Made by a program: the position numbers and the translations under genes
In this document: positions 54,510 to 63,957 of the stretch, piece after piece
Layout of the letters: every line of letters begins with the position of its first letter
Numbering within the stretch: the stretch's first letter is position 1
Source of the DNA: Telluria mixta
Lineage (GTDB): Bacteria > Pseudomonadota > Gammaproteobacteria > Burkholderiales > Burkholderiaceae_D
DNA: 64,000 nucleotides
NCBI RefSeq assembly: GCF_029223865.1
Contig: NZ_CP119520.1
Location: forward strand, 5,394,001 to 5,458,000
Direction: 5' to 3'
Notes under the pieces: generated by a model
The model's database searches: none
Seen by the model: the letters and a program-made list of their open reading frames with translations, nothing else
What the model was told of the DNA's origin: nothing

Positions 54510-55517
54510 TCATGGAGATGGGGCGGCGTCGAGCCGACGCTGCAGCATGTCCTGCGCCACCGCGAGCGCATCGGCGGATGGCGCCGCGACATCGGGTGTG
54601 ACGCCTGTGCCTTCCCAGTTCGTGTGCGTGATCGGGCTGATGGAGCGGCTGTGCGGGATGGCGGCATAAAAGTGGTCGCCGAGGCGATACATCCCTATCG
54701 GATGGGCGCCGCCCCACGTCCGTTCTCCTATTACGGTGGCGCGTTTCAATGCCTGCATCGTATAAGTGAAGTCTTCGCCGGCGGACGCCGTACCCGGGCC
54801 GGCCAGGATCACGACGGGCTTCCTGCCGCCATAGCGTTTGCCGTCGAGCGCGCCCTCGGTCCAGGCCTGCGTCGTCCGGTCGGTATCGCGCGACCAGATG
54901 TCGTTCAGACGCGTGGGGCGGTCGACGAAATAGCTGATCAGCAGGGCGACCGATTCGGGAGCGCCGCCGCTGTTGTCGCGCACATCGATGATGAGCGCGT
55001 CCGTATCGGACAGCGCGTCCAGCGCGGATGCATACCGTCCCGCTACCGCGGAACGGGGCAGGAATGCCGATATCCGCAGGTAGCCGATGGCGGGGCTCAG
55101 GTGGTCGACCTTCTCGACGCCGTAGGTGTGGTTGCGGGCGGCGTTCGACATCGCATTCGTCATGCCGTCAGGCTCGCGGCCGGGCCGCAGGCGCGTCGGG
55201 CTGAACTTCACCTTCATGTGCAGATCGTGGGCCACGGAAGCCATGTCGGCCGTGAGCTGCGCGGCAAACTGTTCGCCGTCTGTCAGCGTGTCGTATTGGC
55301 CGTCCCGCTGCCGCTCGCGCAGGAACGTCGCTATGTGTCTTGCCTTGTCGGGGAAGACGTAGTGCTGGTCGAGCCGGGCAACGAGCGTATCGATCGTTTG
55401 TGTGCGCATGGCGCCGTCGACCGGCAAGCCGGCCTGGAACAGCTCCGGCAGTGCAATGACGGTGCCGGTCAGCCCCAGCGACAGCAACACCAGCAGGACG
55501 AGCAGGTTTCTCTTCAA
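54510..55517 (-). CDS. S41 family serine peptidase (tail-specific-protease-like)
   Basis: A 335-residue exported protein: signal or anchor segment at residues 3-24, an N-terminal helical cap (TIDTLVARLDQHYVFPDKAR) and the S41 core. The region IGYLRISAFLP, then DALIIDVRDNSGGAPES and the nucleophile Ser245 in AGPGTASAGEDFTY is typical of the IRBP/TSPc type; no PDZ domain is present. First gene of the cassette with the HELVH protease and LspA. It may process exported proteins. The promoter region carries a 10-bp direct repeat, TATCGGAAAG, shared with the divergent beta-helix gene. Confidence 0.9.
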   Translation of the reverse strand: MKRNLLVLLVLLSLGLTGTVIALPELFQAGLPVDGAMRTQTIDTLVARLDQHYVFPDKARHIATFLRERQRDGQYDTLTDGEQFAAQLTADMASVAHDLHMKVKFSPTRLRPGREPDGMTNAMSNAARNHTYGVEKVDHLSPAIGYLRISAFLPRSAVAGRYASALDALSDTDALIIDVRDNSGGAPESVALLISYFVDRPTRLNDIWSRDTDRTTQAWTEGALDGKRYGGRKPVVILAGPGTASAGEDFTYTMQALKRATVIGERTWGGAHPIGMYRLGDHFYAAIPHSRSISPITHTNWEGTGVTPDVAAPSADALAVAQDMLQRRLDAAPSP

Positions 55518-55542
55518 TTCTTTTCCTCCACGCTCGAAAGAT

Positions 55543-55591
55543 TATCGGAAAGCCCGGCCGGGAAATGCACGGATTGTCACCTATCGGAAAG
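55543..55591. repeat. 10-bp direct repeat TATCGGAAAG in a divergent promoter
   Basis: TATCGGAAAG occurs exactly at 55543-55552 and 55582-55591, 39 bp apart, between the S41 peptidase gene and the beta-helix gene. A shared activator or repressor site is possible; there is no regulator gene next to it. Confidence 0.45.
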
Positions 55592-55625
55592 GTGGCGTCG
55601 GGCCGAACCGTGCTAAGCTCGGCTC

Positions 55626-57245
55626 ATGCATAGCACGCACATCGTATTCCGCTCGATCTCCTTCTTCTCGCTGGCCGCAGCCGTCATCGGCAGCGCCCCG
55701 GCCGCGACACTGTCCGTCGGCCCGGGCAAGGCCTTTTCCGCACCATGCGCGGCCATCGCCGCGGCCCGGGATGGCGACACCATCGAAATTACCGGTGACA
55801 CGACCTACAGTGGCGACACCTGCAGCATCAACCGCAACGACCTGACCATCCGCGGCGTCGACGGCCGCCCGCGGATCGACGCGGCTGGGAAGAATGCCGC
55901 CGACAAGGGTATCTGGGTGGTCAACGGCAACAACCTGACCGTGGACAACGTCGAGATGGTGGGCGCGAAGGTGATGGACGCCAACGGCGCCGCCTTCCGT
56001 CTGCAGGGTACCAACTTCACGTTACGTCATTCGTTCATTCACGACAACGAGAACGGTATCCTGGCGAACGCCAACCCGAACAGCGACATCGTGATCGAAT
56101 ACACCGAGTTCGGCCACAACGGCGGCGGCACGGGCCAGACGCATAACCTGTATATCGGCAAGGTCAAGAGCCTCACGTTCCGCTACAACTATTCGCACGA
56201 TGCGAACGTCGGCCACAACCTGAAATCGCGCGCGATGACGAACACGATCGCCTACAACCGCTTCTCGAGCACGAATCCGGGCGAAAAGGGCAGCACGGCC
56301 TCGGGCCAGCCAAGCTACGAGATCGACCTCCCGAATGCGGGCACCTCCTACGTCATCGGCAACGTCATCCAGCAACCGGCTGCCAACCAGAATCCGACCA
56401 TCGTGGCGTACGGCGAGGAAGGGGCGACCAATCCGGGCCAGGACCTGTACTTCGTCAACAATACGGTGGTGAACGACTTCGGCGGCGGGATGTTCCTGTT
56501 CGTCAGCGGCAAGGTATCGACGCCCGCGCTCATCCAGAACAATATTTTCGTCGGCAACGGCACACTCAGTACCCAGGCCACCGCGATACTGAAGAACAAT
56601 TACCGTGTATTCGCCCCTGACATCGCCGATCGCTCGACCGGCAGCTTGCGGCGGTTTGCCAGCGCGCTCGTGATCGACGCAGGCACCGACCCGGGCAAGT
56701 CGGCCTCCGGCGTGTCGCTGGCGCCGACCGGGCAGTACAAGGACGTTGCGTCGGGCGAGGAGCGTCCCGTTGCGGGCGCGCTTGACCTCGGCGCCTATGA
56801 GGTACCCGGCGCCAGGGCCGGCGCGAAAGCGGTCACCTGGACCGAATGCGCCGCCGAGAGCAAGGTCTGCAGCTTCAGCGGCACACATGAAGTGCGTTTC
56901 GGCGGCGGGGGCATGTATACGTCGAAGATCGTGACCGCATCGACGCCCTGCACGGTTGCCGCGTTCGGCGACCCGGCGCGCGGCCAGGCCAAGACCTGCA
57001 GCTATGCCGACGTTACCGCGGTGGTGCCGGCGGCGTTGCGGAAAACCGCCGCCGCAAGCGCCTGGACGCCTTGCGCGGGCGAGGGCGCGATCTGCCAGCT
57101 CAGCGGCACCAACCGGGTGCGTTACGGGACCGAAAACAAGAACGTGACGAAGGTACTCACCGGTCCCGTGACTTGCTCGAACGCCACGTTCGGCGATCCA
57201 GACCATGGAGCTCTCAAGACCTGCAGCTTCCGGCCCGGGCGTTGA
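55626..57245 (+). CDS. exported beta-helix protein with two C-terminal WTxCA repeats
   Basis: A 539-residue exported protein: signal peptide (about residues 1-26), a right-handed parallel beta-helix (about 28-390; NNLTVDNVEMVGAKV, RHSFIHDNENGILANANPN, RYNYSHDANVGHNLKS) and two tandem copies of a roughly 60-residue module at about 403-465 and 480-539. Each module has W-T-x-C-A, then C, then SGTxxVRxG, then C, AFGDP or TFGDP, and K-T-C-S. The cysteines suggest two disulfides per copy. The helix part resembles polysaccharide-active or surface proteins but I cannot assign an enzyme family. It is divergent from the protease cassette. Confidence 0.8.
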   Translation: MHSTHIVFRSISFFSLAAAVIGSAPAATLSVGPGKAFSAPCAAIAAARDGDTIEITGDTTYSGDTCSINRNDLTIRGVDGRPRIDAAGKNAADKGIWVVNGNNLTVDNVEMVGAKVMDANGAAFRLQGTNFTLRHSFIHDNENGILANANPNSDIVIEYTEFGHNGGGTGQTHNLYIGKVKSLTFRYNYSHDANVGHNLKSRAMTNTIAYNRFSSTNPGEKGSTASGQPSYEIDLPNAGTSYVIGNVIQQPAANQNPTIVAYGEEGATNPGQDLYFVNNTVVNDFGGGMFLFVSGKVSTPALIQNNIFVGNGTLSTQATAILKNNYRVFAPDIADRSTGSLRRFASALVIDAGTDPGKSASGVSLAPTGQYKDVASGEERPVAGALDLGAYEVPGARAGAKAVTWTECAAESKVCSFSGTHEVRFGGGGMYTSKIVTASTPCTVAAFGDPARGQAKTCSYADVTAVVPAALRKTAAASAWTPCAGEGAICQLSGTNRVRYGTENKNVTKVLTGPVTCSNATFGDPDHGALKTCSFRPGR

Positions 57246-57268
57246 CGACTCCTGGTGAGTTCGCCCGA

Positions 57269-57631
57269 CTACTGCGCCGAGGGTGCGTTCAAAGCGGTAC
57301 GGCAGATCCGGGCCGCCTGCCATCCCAACCAGGCGGCATTCGTCCAGAAGAAGACATAAGGCAAGGCGACCAGGGCCAGGCGGGCCGTGTCCGCGTAGAA
57401 CGACAGCAGGATCGTGAACGCGCCGCAGAACGAGGCGAGCACGAAAGCCGCGCCATGCCGTGCGGCCGTTTCCGACGTGCCGGCCGCGAAGCCGATCAGC
57501 AGGGCGATGGCGAGGCAGATGGCGATGTCGGCGGCCGTGGCAACCCCGGAAAAGCGATGGTACAGGCGGGCGAGGACAACGACTGTCGCGAGGTATCCAC
57601 CCAGGAAAACGGTAAGCTGGCGTAATGTCAT
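57269..57631 (-). CDS. small membrane protein, about four helices
   Basis: A 120-residue hydrophobic protein with about four membrane segments (LTVFLGGYLATVVVLARLY, AADIAICLAIALLIGFAAG, GAAFVLASFCGAFTILLSFY, LALVALPYVFFWTNAAWLGW). The start at 57631 (MTLRQLTVF) is chosen because the 24-codon extension is polar and unlike the rest. The length and pattern resemble small unknown-function inner-membrane proteins. No operon partner: it is convergent with the beta-helix gene and 200 bp from the next start. Confidence 0.7.
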   Translation of the reverse strand: MTLRQLTVFLGGYLATVVVLARLYHRFSGVATAADIAICLAIALLIGFAAGTSETAARHGAAFVLASFCGAFTILLSFYADTARLALVALPYVFFWTNAAWLGWQAARICRTALNAPSAQ

Positions 57632-57832
57632 CGGAAAATCAGGCAAGTGATGGCGTTTATCGGTCAACGCCCGCGGCAATGCGCGAATGCCGCTAGTATA
57701 CATTCACTCAGGAAAACCTGCCGAAGGCCGGAACCTGGCAGGCGATGCGATTTTTTCGATCGTCTATTGCGTTCGAGCCCAGCACGACCCATCTAGGGGC
57801 TACCGAAACGTCGCCAGCCATGGAGGCCCGCC

Positions 57833-58117
57833 TTGAAACGCATCATTGCACTGTGGCGCACCGTCGCCGGTCAGGACCTGCGCCTGCTGTGGTTCGCCAT
57901 CCGCCACGAGAACCGCCCCGGATGGCTGTTGCCGGCACTGGCCGTCCTGGCGTTGTTCGCCGTGGAGCCGCTGAATTTCGCGGTGCCCCTGCTTGGCACG
58001 ATCGACGAGTTCGTGCTGCTCCCGCTCATCCTGCACGGCATCGCGACCATGCTTCCGGCACACGTCGTCGACGGTTATGCGCGCGTTGCCGACAAGCGCC
58101 TGCGGCGCCGGGCCTGA
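57833..58117 (+). CDS. small protein with hydrophobic centre, TTG start
   Basis: A 94-residue protein read from TTG at 57833, with a strong GGAGG ribosome site (57822-57826) six bases upstream. The pattern VAGQDLRLLWFAIRHENRPGWLL, then LAVLALFAVEPLNFAVPLLGTIDEFVLLPLI and a basic end resembles the YkvA/DUF1232 group: one amphipathic stretch, two short hydrophobic helices and conserved DEFVLLPL. Function unknown. Convergent with the next gene, whose 3' end is 24 bp away. Confidence 0.72.
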   Translation: MKRIIALWRTVAGQDLRLLWFAIRHENRPGWLLPALAVLALFAVEPLNFAVPLLGTIDEFVLLPLILHGIATMLPAHVVDGYARVADKRLRRRA

Positions 58118-58141
58118 TGGCGGCCGCCGACCAGGATTGCG

Positions 58142-58675
58142 TCAGGTCCGGCATGCGGGGAGCTTTTCCCGCTGCCGGTTGAGGTCCTTGACGAACTCTT
58201 CCGCTTTATCCTGCGGATAGGTCTGCACCTGGTCGTTGATCTTGACCTTGTTGAACACTTCCTTGCCCTGGCACGTGACGAGAACGACTTCGCCACGTCG
58301 AACCAGGGCGGAGCGCATGTCGGCCAGCGACAGCGCAATGCTGTGGTTGAGAAAATGCTTTACGCCGCTGAGCGCCATCGACCTCATCATGTTACCGAAA
58401 AAGCCTTCGTCCCTGGCCGGGGCGTCCTCCGGCTCCCCGACCTGCTTCATGCCGTAATCCGTGAGCTGCATATACACCGCATCGTCCTTCAACATCAATT
58501 CGGTCCATCGGCTCGTCGACTGCAGGGAGGGCTTCCCCGATGCGGGCTGCTGGCGGGGGCCGACACGCTCCGGGCCATCCCCTTCCTTGGCGTCCATGGA
58601 GATGGTCGAGGCGTGGGCAAAGGACGTGGTCGCAAGGATGGCGGTGGCGCACAGGATGACGCGGATCGTGTTCAT
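58142..58675 (-). CDS. exported hypothetical protein
   Basis: A 177-residue protein with a signal peptide (about residues 1-22, ending FAHA). The mature part is mainly polar, with RWTELMLKDDAVYMQLTDYGMKQ and GEVVLVTCQGKEVFNKVKIND; two cysteines (one near the C-terminus) could pair. I recognise no family. It stands alone between two unrelated genes. Confidence 0.7.
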   Translation of the reverse strand: MNTIRVILCATAILATTSFAHASTISMDAKEGDGPERVGPRQQPASGKPSLQSTSRWTELMLKDDAVYMQLTDYGMKQVGEPEDAPARDEGFFGNMMRSMALSGVKHFLNHSIALSLADMRSALVRRGEVVLVTCQGKEVFNKVKINDQVQTYPQDKAEEFVKDLNRQREKLPACRT

Positions 58676-58788
58676 GGTTTTTCCAAAGCCGATTGATAAC
58701 GGGATGACGATAGCGCAAGCGGTACACTGCCGGCTCGCCGTTTGCGACGAACGGCGGTATTCGGGCGCCGGACGGTGATATCGCGCTG

Positions 58789-59139
58789 TCAGCCTGCACC
58801 CCGTTTCGCACGCGGTGCGGCGGGCTTCTTCGGCTTCGGTGGCGGCATGATCGCCGCTGTCTCGAGCAGCAGGCGGCGCAGCGCCTCCGGTTCGTCGAGC
58901 AGTTCGTCGGCGATCGGATAATCCTTGGCGCCGGGGTAGGGCGGCCCTTGCGGCAGGTCGGGCGCGAGGCGCGCGGCGGCGTCGGACGGTTTCACGAACA
59001 GGCTGCCGTCGCAGGCGAAGGCGACGACCTTGTCGTCCACGTACAGGGCGTATTCGCCGAACATCTTCCGGTGCGTCAGCCGCGCCCCCAAACCCACCAC
59101 TTCCGCGACGTAGTCGATGAAGCCCTTGTCCGTTGCCAT
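58789..59139 (-). CDS. TfoX/Sxy N-terminal domain protein
   Basis: A 116-residue protein made of the TfoX N-terminal domain: FIDYVAEVVGLGARLTHRKMFGEYALYVDDKVVAFACDGSLFVK is the whole domain, ending in a Pro/Lys-rich tail (PPPKPKKPAAPRAKRG). The C-terminal Sxy domain is absent. In gammaproteobacteria full-length TfoX promotes competence with CRP, but single-domain proteins like this are common elsewhere with no known role. The start at 59139 (MATDKGF) fits the domain; an open frame of 20 more codons is dropped. Confidence 0.88.
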   Translation of the reverse strand: MATDKGFIDYVAEVVGLGARLTHRKMFGEYALYVDDKVVAFACDGSLFVKPSDAAARLAPDLPQGPPYPGAKDYPIADELLDEPEALRRLLLETAAIMPPPKPKKPAAPRAKRGAG

Positions 59140-59203
59140 GCGCGTCCTCCGTGCCGTGATCGAAACCGCCAGCGTAGCCCGGCCCGGCGATTCGATCAAG
59201 ACG

Positions 59204-60082
59204 TCAGAACGTCAGGTGCCCGTCGACGCAGGTGACGGCGTTGCCGCCGACCCGGATCGCATCCGGCCCGATTGTGAGGCGCAGGATGCCGGCCCGGCCG
59301 ACGGCGGCGCCCTGGCTGGACAGGAAGTCGCGGCCGAACGATTCAACCTGGTCCGTGTGCCGCAGATAGGCGGCGATCGAGCCGTTGCCGCTGCCGCAGA
59401 CCGGGTCTTCGTCGACGCCGTGCGCGGGCGCGAACGCGCGCACCTCGATGCGTGCGGCGGCGCCGTCGGCGTGCGGGCCGAACACGATCACGCCCGTGTT
59501 GCCGGTTGCGGCATCGTGCGCCTTCATGCGGACCAGGTCCGGCGCGGCGGCCAGCACGGCGCCGGCATCCGGCAGCTGCGCGACGACCCAGCGCGTTCCC
59601 GCATCCACGAGGCACGGCGGGGCGATGCCGGCCAGCGGCGTGCCGAGGATGCGTGCCAGTTCATCCGCCTGCGCTGCACCCAGCGGGGTGATCGTCGTCG
59701 CCGGCAGCTCGAACGCGATCCAGCGCGCGCCATCGTCCGCGCGCGTCACGTCCAGCCGGACCAGGCCCGCCGCGCATTCCTGTGTCAGGAGGCCGTCGCG
59801 CGGTGCGATCCTGCCCGCCTCCAGCAGCGCGTGCGCGGTGCCGATGGTCGGATGGCCGGCGAACGGCAGCTCGGCACCCGGCGTGAAGATGCGCACGCGA
59901 TAGTCGGCGCCGGCCTGCGTGGGACGCAGCACGAACGTCGTCTCGGACAGGTTGGTCCAGTTGGCGATGCGCTGCATCTGCGCGGTCGAGAGGTCGTCGG
60001 CGTCGAACACGACGGCGAGCGGATTGCCCAGGAACGGGGTGGCGGTGAAGACGTCGACAGTCTTGAAAGGAAGGCGTGTCAT
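59204..60082 (-). CDS. PhzF family epimerase/isomerase-like protein
   Basis: A 292-residue PhzF-type protein with two diaminopimelate-epimerase-like domains. The catalytic Glu47 is in NLSETTFVL, and the family blocks FLGNPLAVVF, FTPGAELPFAGHPTIGTAHALL and EDPVCGSGNGSIAAYL are all clear. The start at 60082 gives the family N-terminus (RLPFKTVDVFTATPF); a longer open frame is not supported. PhzF in pseudomonads makes phenazine, but this family is mostly of unknown function. A GlxA-type regulator is divergent 202 bp away. Confidence 0.92.
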   Translation of the reverse strand: MTRLPFKTVDVFTATPFLGNPLAVVFDADDLSTAQMQRIANWTNLSETTFVLRPTQAGADYRVRIFTPGAELPFAGHPTIGTAHALLEAGRIAPRDGLLTQECAAGLVRLDVTRADDGARWIAFELPATTITPLGAAQADELARILGTPLAGIAPPCLVDAGTRWVVAQLPDAGAVLAAAPDLVRMKAHDAATGNTGVIVFGPHADGAAARIEVRAFAPAHGVDEDPVCGSGNGSIAAYLRHTDQVESFGRDFLSSQGAAVGRAGILRLTIGPDAIRVGGNAVTCVDGHLTF

Positions 60083-60284
60083 GTGGGTCTCGTGTTGTCG
60101 GGATGGGACCAGTCTACGTAACGGCGGTGCGCACCGACAGGCACAGTCGGCCGATTGCGGCCGGCACTGTACTGGCGATCGGCCCTGCACGGTATCGCTG
60201 CGGTCGCCCGGACAACGATGTCCGTCGATGAGGGAAATTCGTCCGAACACCCGCCGCAGGGTGCGCGATCATCTGCCCTGAACC

Positions 60285-61223
60285 ATGAACCGATCCATCG
60301 CCTTTTTCCTGTTCCCCGGCTTCCAGCTCGTCGACCTGGGCGCCATGACCGTGTTCGACCTCGCGAACAACGAGTATGCCGGCCGGCCCTACGACCTGCG
60401 CATCGTGTCCGCGCACGGGACGCCCATCCGCAGCGCGGCCGGCGCGACACTCCAGACGCAGGCGTGGCGCGAGGCCGACGGGGCATTCGACACCGTCCTC
60501 GTGTTCGGCGCGGCGGACCCGATCGTCCCGGACGCCGACACCGTCGCGCTGCTGCGCCGGGCCGCCACCGGCGCGCGCCGCATCGGCACGGTCTGCAACG
60601 GCACGGCGCTGCTGGCGCCGACCGGACTGCTGGACGGGCGCCTCGTCGCCGTGCGCGCGATGCACGCGGCGGGCCTGCAGAAGCGCCATCCGGCGATCCG
60701 CGTGGATCCGGAGCGCGTGTGGATCCGCGACGGCAAGATCTGGAGTTCGGCCGGGATGACGGCGTCGATCGACCTCGCCCTCGCGCTCGTGGAGGACGAT
60801 CTCGGTGCGGACGTCGCGCTGGCCGTCGCGCGCAGGCTCGTGCTGTACCACTGGCGCAGCGGCGCGGACACGCAGTCTTCCAACCTGCTTGACATGCGGC
60901 CGAAGTCGGACCGCATCCGCACGGCGCTCGGCTATGCGCGCCGCAATCTCCGGCTGCCGCTGTCGATCGACGAACTCGCGGACCAGGTCCACATGAGCCG
61001 GCGCCACTTCACGCGCATGTTCCGCGCCGAGACGGGACAATCGCCGGCGCGCGCGATCGAGACCATGCGCGCCGAGGTCGCGCGCACGCTGCTGGAGAGT
61101 TCCACGTTGCCGCTCGACACGGTGGCGCGCGAAGCGGGATTCGCGAGCGCGAACCAGATGCGCATGGCGCTCGCGCGCGTGTACCGCCAGACTCCCCAGG
61201 ATCTGCGCCGCCGCTCGGACTGA
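60285..61223 (+). CDS. GlxA-type regulator (DJ-1/PfpI domain plus AraC DNA-binding)
   Basis: A 312-residue regulator: an N-terminal DJ-1/PfpI-like domain (about residues 3-170; Cys104 in GTVCNGTALLAP, where a nucleophile would sit) and a C-terminal pair of AraC-type helix-turn-helices (about 215-305; LSIDELADQVHMSRRHFTRMF and FASANQMRMALARVYR). Family members activate amine, amino-acid or glycine betaine genes; the effector is not known here. It is divergent from phzF and lies 110 bp before the molybdenum hydroxylase operon, either of which it could control. Confidence 0.92.
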   Translation: MNRSIAFFLFPGFQLVDLGAMTVFDLANNEYAGRPYDLRIVSAHGTPIRSAAGATLQTQAWREADGAFDTVLVFGAADPIVPDADTVALLRRAATGARRIGTVCNGTALLAPTGLLDGRLVAVRAMHAAGLQKRHPAIRVDPERVWIRDGKIWSSAGMTASIDLALALVEDDLGADVALAVARRLVLYHWRSGADTQSSNLLDMRPKSDRIRTALGYARRNLRLPLSIDELADQVHMSRRHFTRMFRAETGQSPARAIETMRAEVARTLLESSTLPLDTVAREAGFASANQMRMALARVYRQTPQDLRRRSD

Positions 61224-61333
61224 CACCCCTATCCTAAGACAGGGTCGCCATGGCCCGGATCGCCCCGATCATGGCCCACGTCGGGAGGCTTGCCTTCCTA
61301 CAATGATTGGCAACCATTCCACAGGAGTTGATC

Positions 61334-63487
61334 TTGTCCCATCCCACCTTATCCCGGCGCCGCTTCCTCGCGGCCGGTGCCGCCGCCGGCGGCGGCCTCC
61401 TGCTCCAGTTCGCGCTGCCGGTCGCCGGCGCCGCCGCCATGGCGTCCAGCGCCGGCGTCGCCCCCAACGCCATCGTGCGCATCCGTCCCGACGGCAAGGT
61501 GACCCTGACCATGCCCTATGTCGAGATGGGGCAGGGCACGTACACCTCGATCCCGATGCTGATCGCGGAAGAACTCGAGATCGACCTGAAGGACGTCGTG
61601 CTGGAACACGCGCCGCCCGACGACGCCAGATTCATCAATCCGGCCCTCGGCTTCCAGGTGACGGGCGGTTCGACGACGATCCGCGCCGCGTGGGAGCCCA
61701 TGCGCCGCGCCGGTGCCACGGCCCGCATGCTGCTGGTGCGCGCGGCGGCCGGCCGCTGGAACGTTGATCCGGCCTCGTGCCGCGCCGAGCGGGGCACCGT
61801 GCTGCACGTCCCCAGCGGGCGCCGGCTGCGCTACGGCCAGCTGGTCGATGACGCTGCGAAGCTGCCGCTGCCGAAGGATGCGGACGTCGTGCTGAAACCG
61901 GCGAGCGAATTCCGCCTGATCGGCACGCCGGCGAAGCGCCTCGACACGCCAGGCAAGCTGAATGGGTCCGCGCGCTATGGCATCGACGCCGTCGTCCCCG
62001 GCATGAAGGTCGCGGCGCTGGCCATTTCTCCTGTGTTCGGGGGCCGCCTGGCCGGCGCGGACGACGCGGCCGCACTGCGGATCCTGGGCGTGCGCCAGGT
62101 CGTGAAGCTGGACGATTGCGTCGCGGTTGTCGCGGACAACATGGGCGCCGCCAATAAGGGCATCGCTGCGCTGGCGGTGCGCTGGGACGACGGTCCGAAT
62201 GCCGGACTCGCGACGCAGGACATCGTGGTCGACATGGCCAAGGCGGCCCAGGGCGCCGGCGCGAAAGTGCGCACGGACGGCGACCCGGAGGCCGCACTGG
62301 GCAAGGCCGCGCGCGTGATCGAGGCGACCTACGAGCTGCCGTTCCTCGCGCACGCCGCGATGGAACCGATGAACTGCACCGTGCACGTGAAGCCGGACAG
62401 CTGCGAGATCTGGACCGGTACCCAGGTCATCACCCGCGCCCGCGCGGTGGCGGCCAAGGTCACTGGCCTGCCGGAGGAGCGCGTGACGGTGCACAACCAC
62501 CTGCTGGGCGGCGGTTTCGGACGCCGGCTGGAGATCGACGGCGTCGAACGCGCCGTTCGCATCGCGCGCGAAGTGCCGCATCCCGTTAAGGTGGTGTGGA
62601 GCCGCGAGCAGGACATCCAGCACGACATGTACCGTCCTTACTTCTACGACCGCGTGCGCGCGGGTCTGGACGCGCAGGGCAAGGTCGTCGCGTGGACGCA
62701 CCACGTCACGGGATCGTCCGTCCTGGGCCGCTTCATGCCGCCCGCATTCCAGAACGGTTTCGACCACGAGACGATGGATGGCGCCGAGGCCCCGCCGTAT
62801 GCCTTCCCCGCGATCGGCGTCTCGTACGTGCGCCATGAACCGCGCAACATCCCGACCGCGTTCTGGCGCGGCGTCGGGCCCACGCACAACGTGTATGTCG
62901 TGGAGAGCTTCATCGACGAGCTGGCGGCCGCCGCCGGCGCCGATCCGCTGCGCTACCGCCTCGACCTGCTGGGCCACGACCCGCGCGCGCGCCGCGTGCT
63001 CGAACTGGCGGCCGAGAAGGCCGGCTGGCAGGGGCCCCGCGCGGGCAACACCGGGCGCGGGCTGTCCGTGCAGTTCGCGTTCGGCACCTACATGGCGCTC
63101 GTCGTCGATGCGGTGGCCGGGCCGGAGAACGAGATCCGCGTGCCGCGCGTCGTCTGCGCGGTCGACTGCGGCGCCGTGGTGAATCCGGACACGGTGCGCG
63201 CCCAGGTCGAAAGCGCCATCGTGTTCGGCATCAGCGGCGCGCTGTACGGCGACATCACGTTCCGCGACGGCCGTGTCGAACAGAGCAACTTTCACGATTA
63301 CCGCGTGCTGCGCATGCACGAGGCGCCCAGGGTCGAGACGCACATCGTCGCGAGCACCGACGCGCCGGGCGGCATGGGCGAGCCGGGAACGGCCGCATTG
63401 ATGCCCGCGCTGGCCAATGCCGTGTACGCGCTGTCCGGCCGCCGCATCCGCAAGCTGCCCATCGGCGCAACCCTGCCCACCGCCTGA
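61334..63487 (+). CDS. molybdenum hydroxylase large subunit (IorB-like, Tat-exported), TTG start
   Basis: A 717-residue molybdopterin-cytosine-dinucleotide subunit of the isoquinoline-oxidoreductase type. Its twin-arginine signal [15 protein letters not shown] follows directly after the start. I choose TTG at 61334 because AGGAG (61323-61327) sits 6 nt upstream. The blocks [56 protein letters not shown] and the C-terminal [16 protein letters not shown] contain the cofactor site and catalytic Glu (GEPG). The single-chain type pairs with a small 2Fe-2S subunit and usually a c-type cytochrome; all three follow. Substrate likely an aldehyde or N-heterocycle. Confidence 0.92.
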   Translation: MSHPTLSRRRFLAAGAAAGGGLLLQFALPVAGAAAMASSAGVAPNAIVRIRPDGKVTLTMPYVEMGQGTYTSIPMLIAEELEIDLKDVVLEHAPPDDARFINPALGFQVTGGSTTIRAAWEPMRRAGATARMLLVRAAAGRWNVDPASCRAERGTVLHVPSGRRLRYGQLVDDAAKLPLPKDADVVLKPASEFRLIGTPAKRLDTPGKLNGSARYGIDAVVPGMKVAALAISPVFGGRLAGADDAAALRILGVRQVVKLDDCVAVVADNMGAANKGIAALAVRWDDGPNAGLATQDIVVDMAKAAQGAGAKVRTDGDPEAALGKAARVIEATYELPFLAHAAMEPMNCTVHVKPDSCEIWTGTQVITRARAVAAKVTGLPEERVTVHNHLLGGGFGRRLEIDGVERAVRIAREVPHPVKVVWSREQDIQHDMYRPYFYDRVRAGLDAQGKVVAWTHHVTGSSVLGRFMPPAFQNGFDHETMDGAEAPPYAFPAIGVSYVRHEPRNIPTAFWRGVGPTHNVYVVESFIDELAAAAGADPLRYRLDLLGHDPRARRVLELAAEKAGWQGPRAGNTGRGLSVQFAFGTYMALVVDAVAGPENEIRVPRVVCAVDCGAVVNPDTVRAQVESAIVFGISGALYGDITFRDGRVEQSNFHDYRVLRMHEAPRVETHIVASTDAPGGMGEPGTAALMPALANAVYALSGRRIRKLPIGATLPTA

Positions 63488-63501
63488 ATAAAGGAACGAA
63501 C

Positions 63502-63957
63502 ATGACCACATTGAACATCAACGGCAAACGGCAGACCGTGACGGCCGAACCGGATACGCCCCTGCTGTGGGTGCTGCGCGACGAGCTGCACCTGAACGGC
63601 ACCAAGTTCGGCTGCGGCATGGCGCTGTGCGGCGCCTGCACGGTGCATCTGGACGGCCAGCCCGTGCGCGCCTGCGTGACCCCGATCTCGGCCGCGGCCG
63701 GGCACAAGATCACGACCATCGAAGCGATCGGCGCCACGCCGGTCGGCCAGCGGGTGCAGAAGGCCTGGGCCGCGCTGGACGTGCCGCAGTGCGGCTACTG
63801 CCAGTCCGGCCAGATCATGGCCGCGACCGCGCTGCTGAAGGCGATCCCGAAGCCGACCGACACGGACATCGACCAGGCCATGTCGGGCAATATCTGCCGC
63901 TGCGGCACTTACCAGCGCATCCGGCTCGCGATCCACCAGGCGGCGGGCGATGCGTAA
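63502..63957 (+). CDS. molybdenum hydroxylase small subunit, two [2Fe-2S] clusters (IorA-like)
   Basis: A 151-residue iron-sulfur subunit. The N-terminal plant-type [2Fe-2S] cluster is bound in [17 protein letters not shown] plus a later cysteine (VRACVTP); the second by CGYCQSGQI and CRCGTY in the C-terminal helical part. It shuttles electrons from the molybdenum cofactor. It starts 14 bp after the large subunit, with AAAGGAAC as ribosome site, and its TAA overlaps the start of the next open frame by 8 bp. Order large-small is the reverse of some iorAB operons. Confidence 0.94.
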   Translation: MTTLNINGKRQTVTAEPDTPLLWVLRDELHLNGTKFGCGMALCGACTVHLDGQPVRACVTPISAAAGHKITTIEAIGATPVGQRVQKAWAALDVPQCGYCQSGQIMAATALLKAIPKPTDTDIDQAMSGNICRCGTYQRIRLAIHQAAGDA

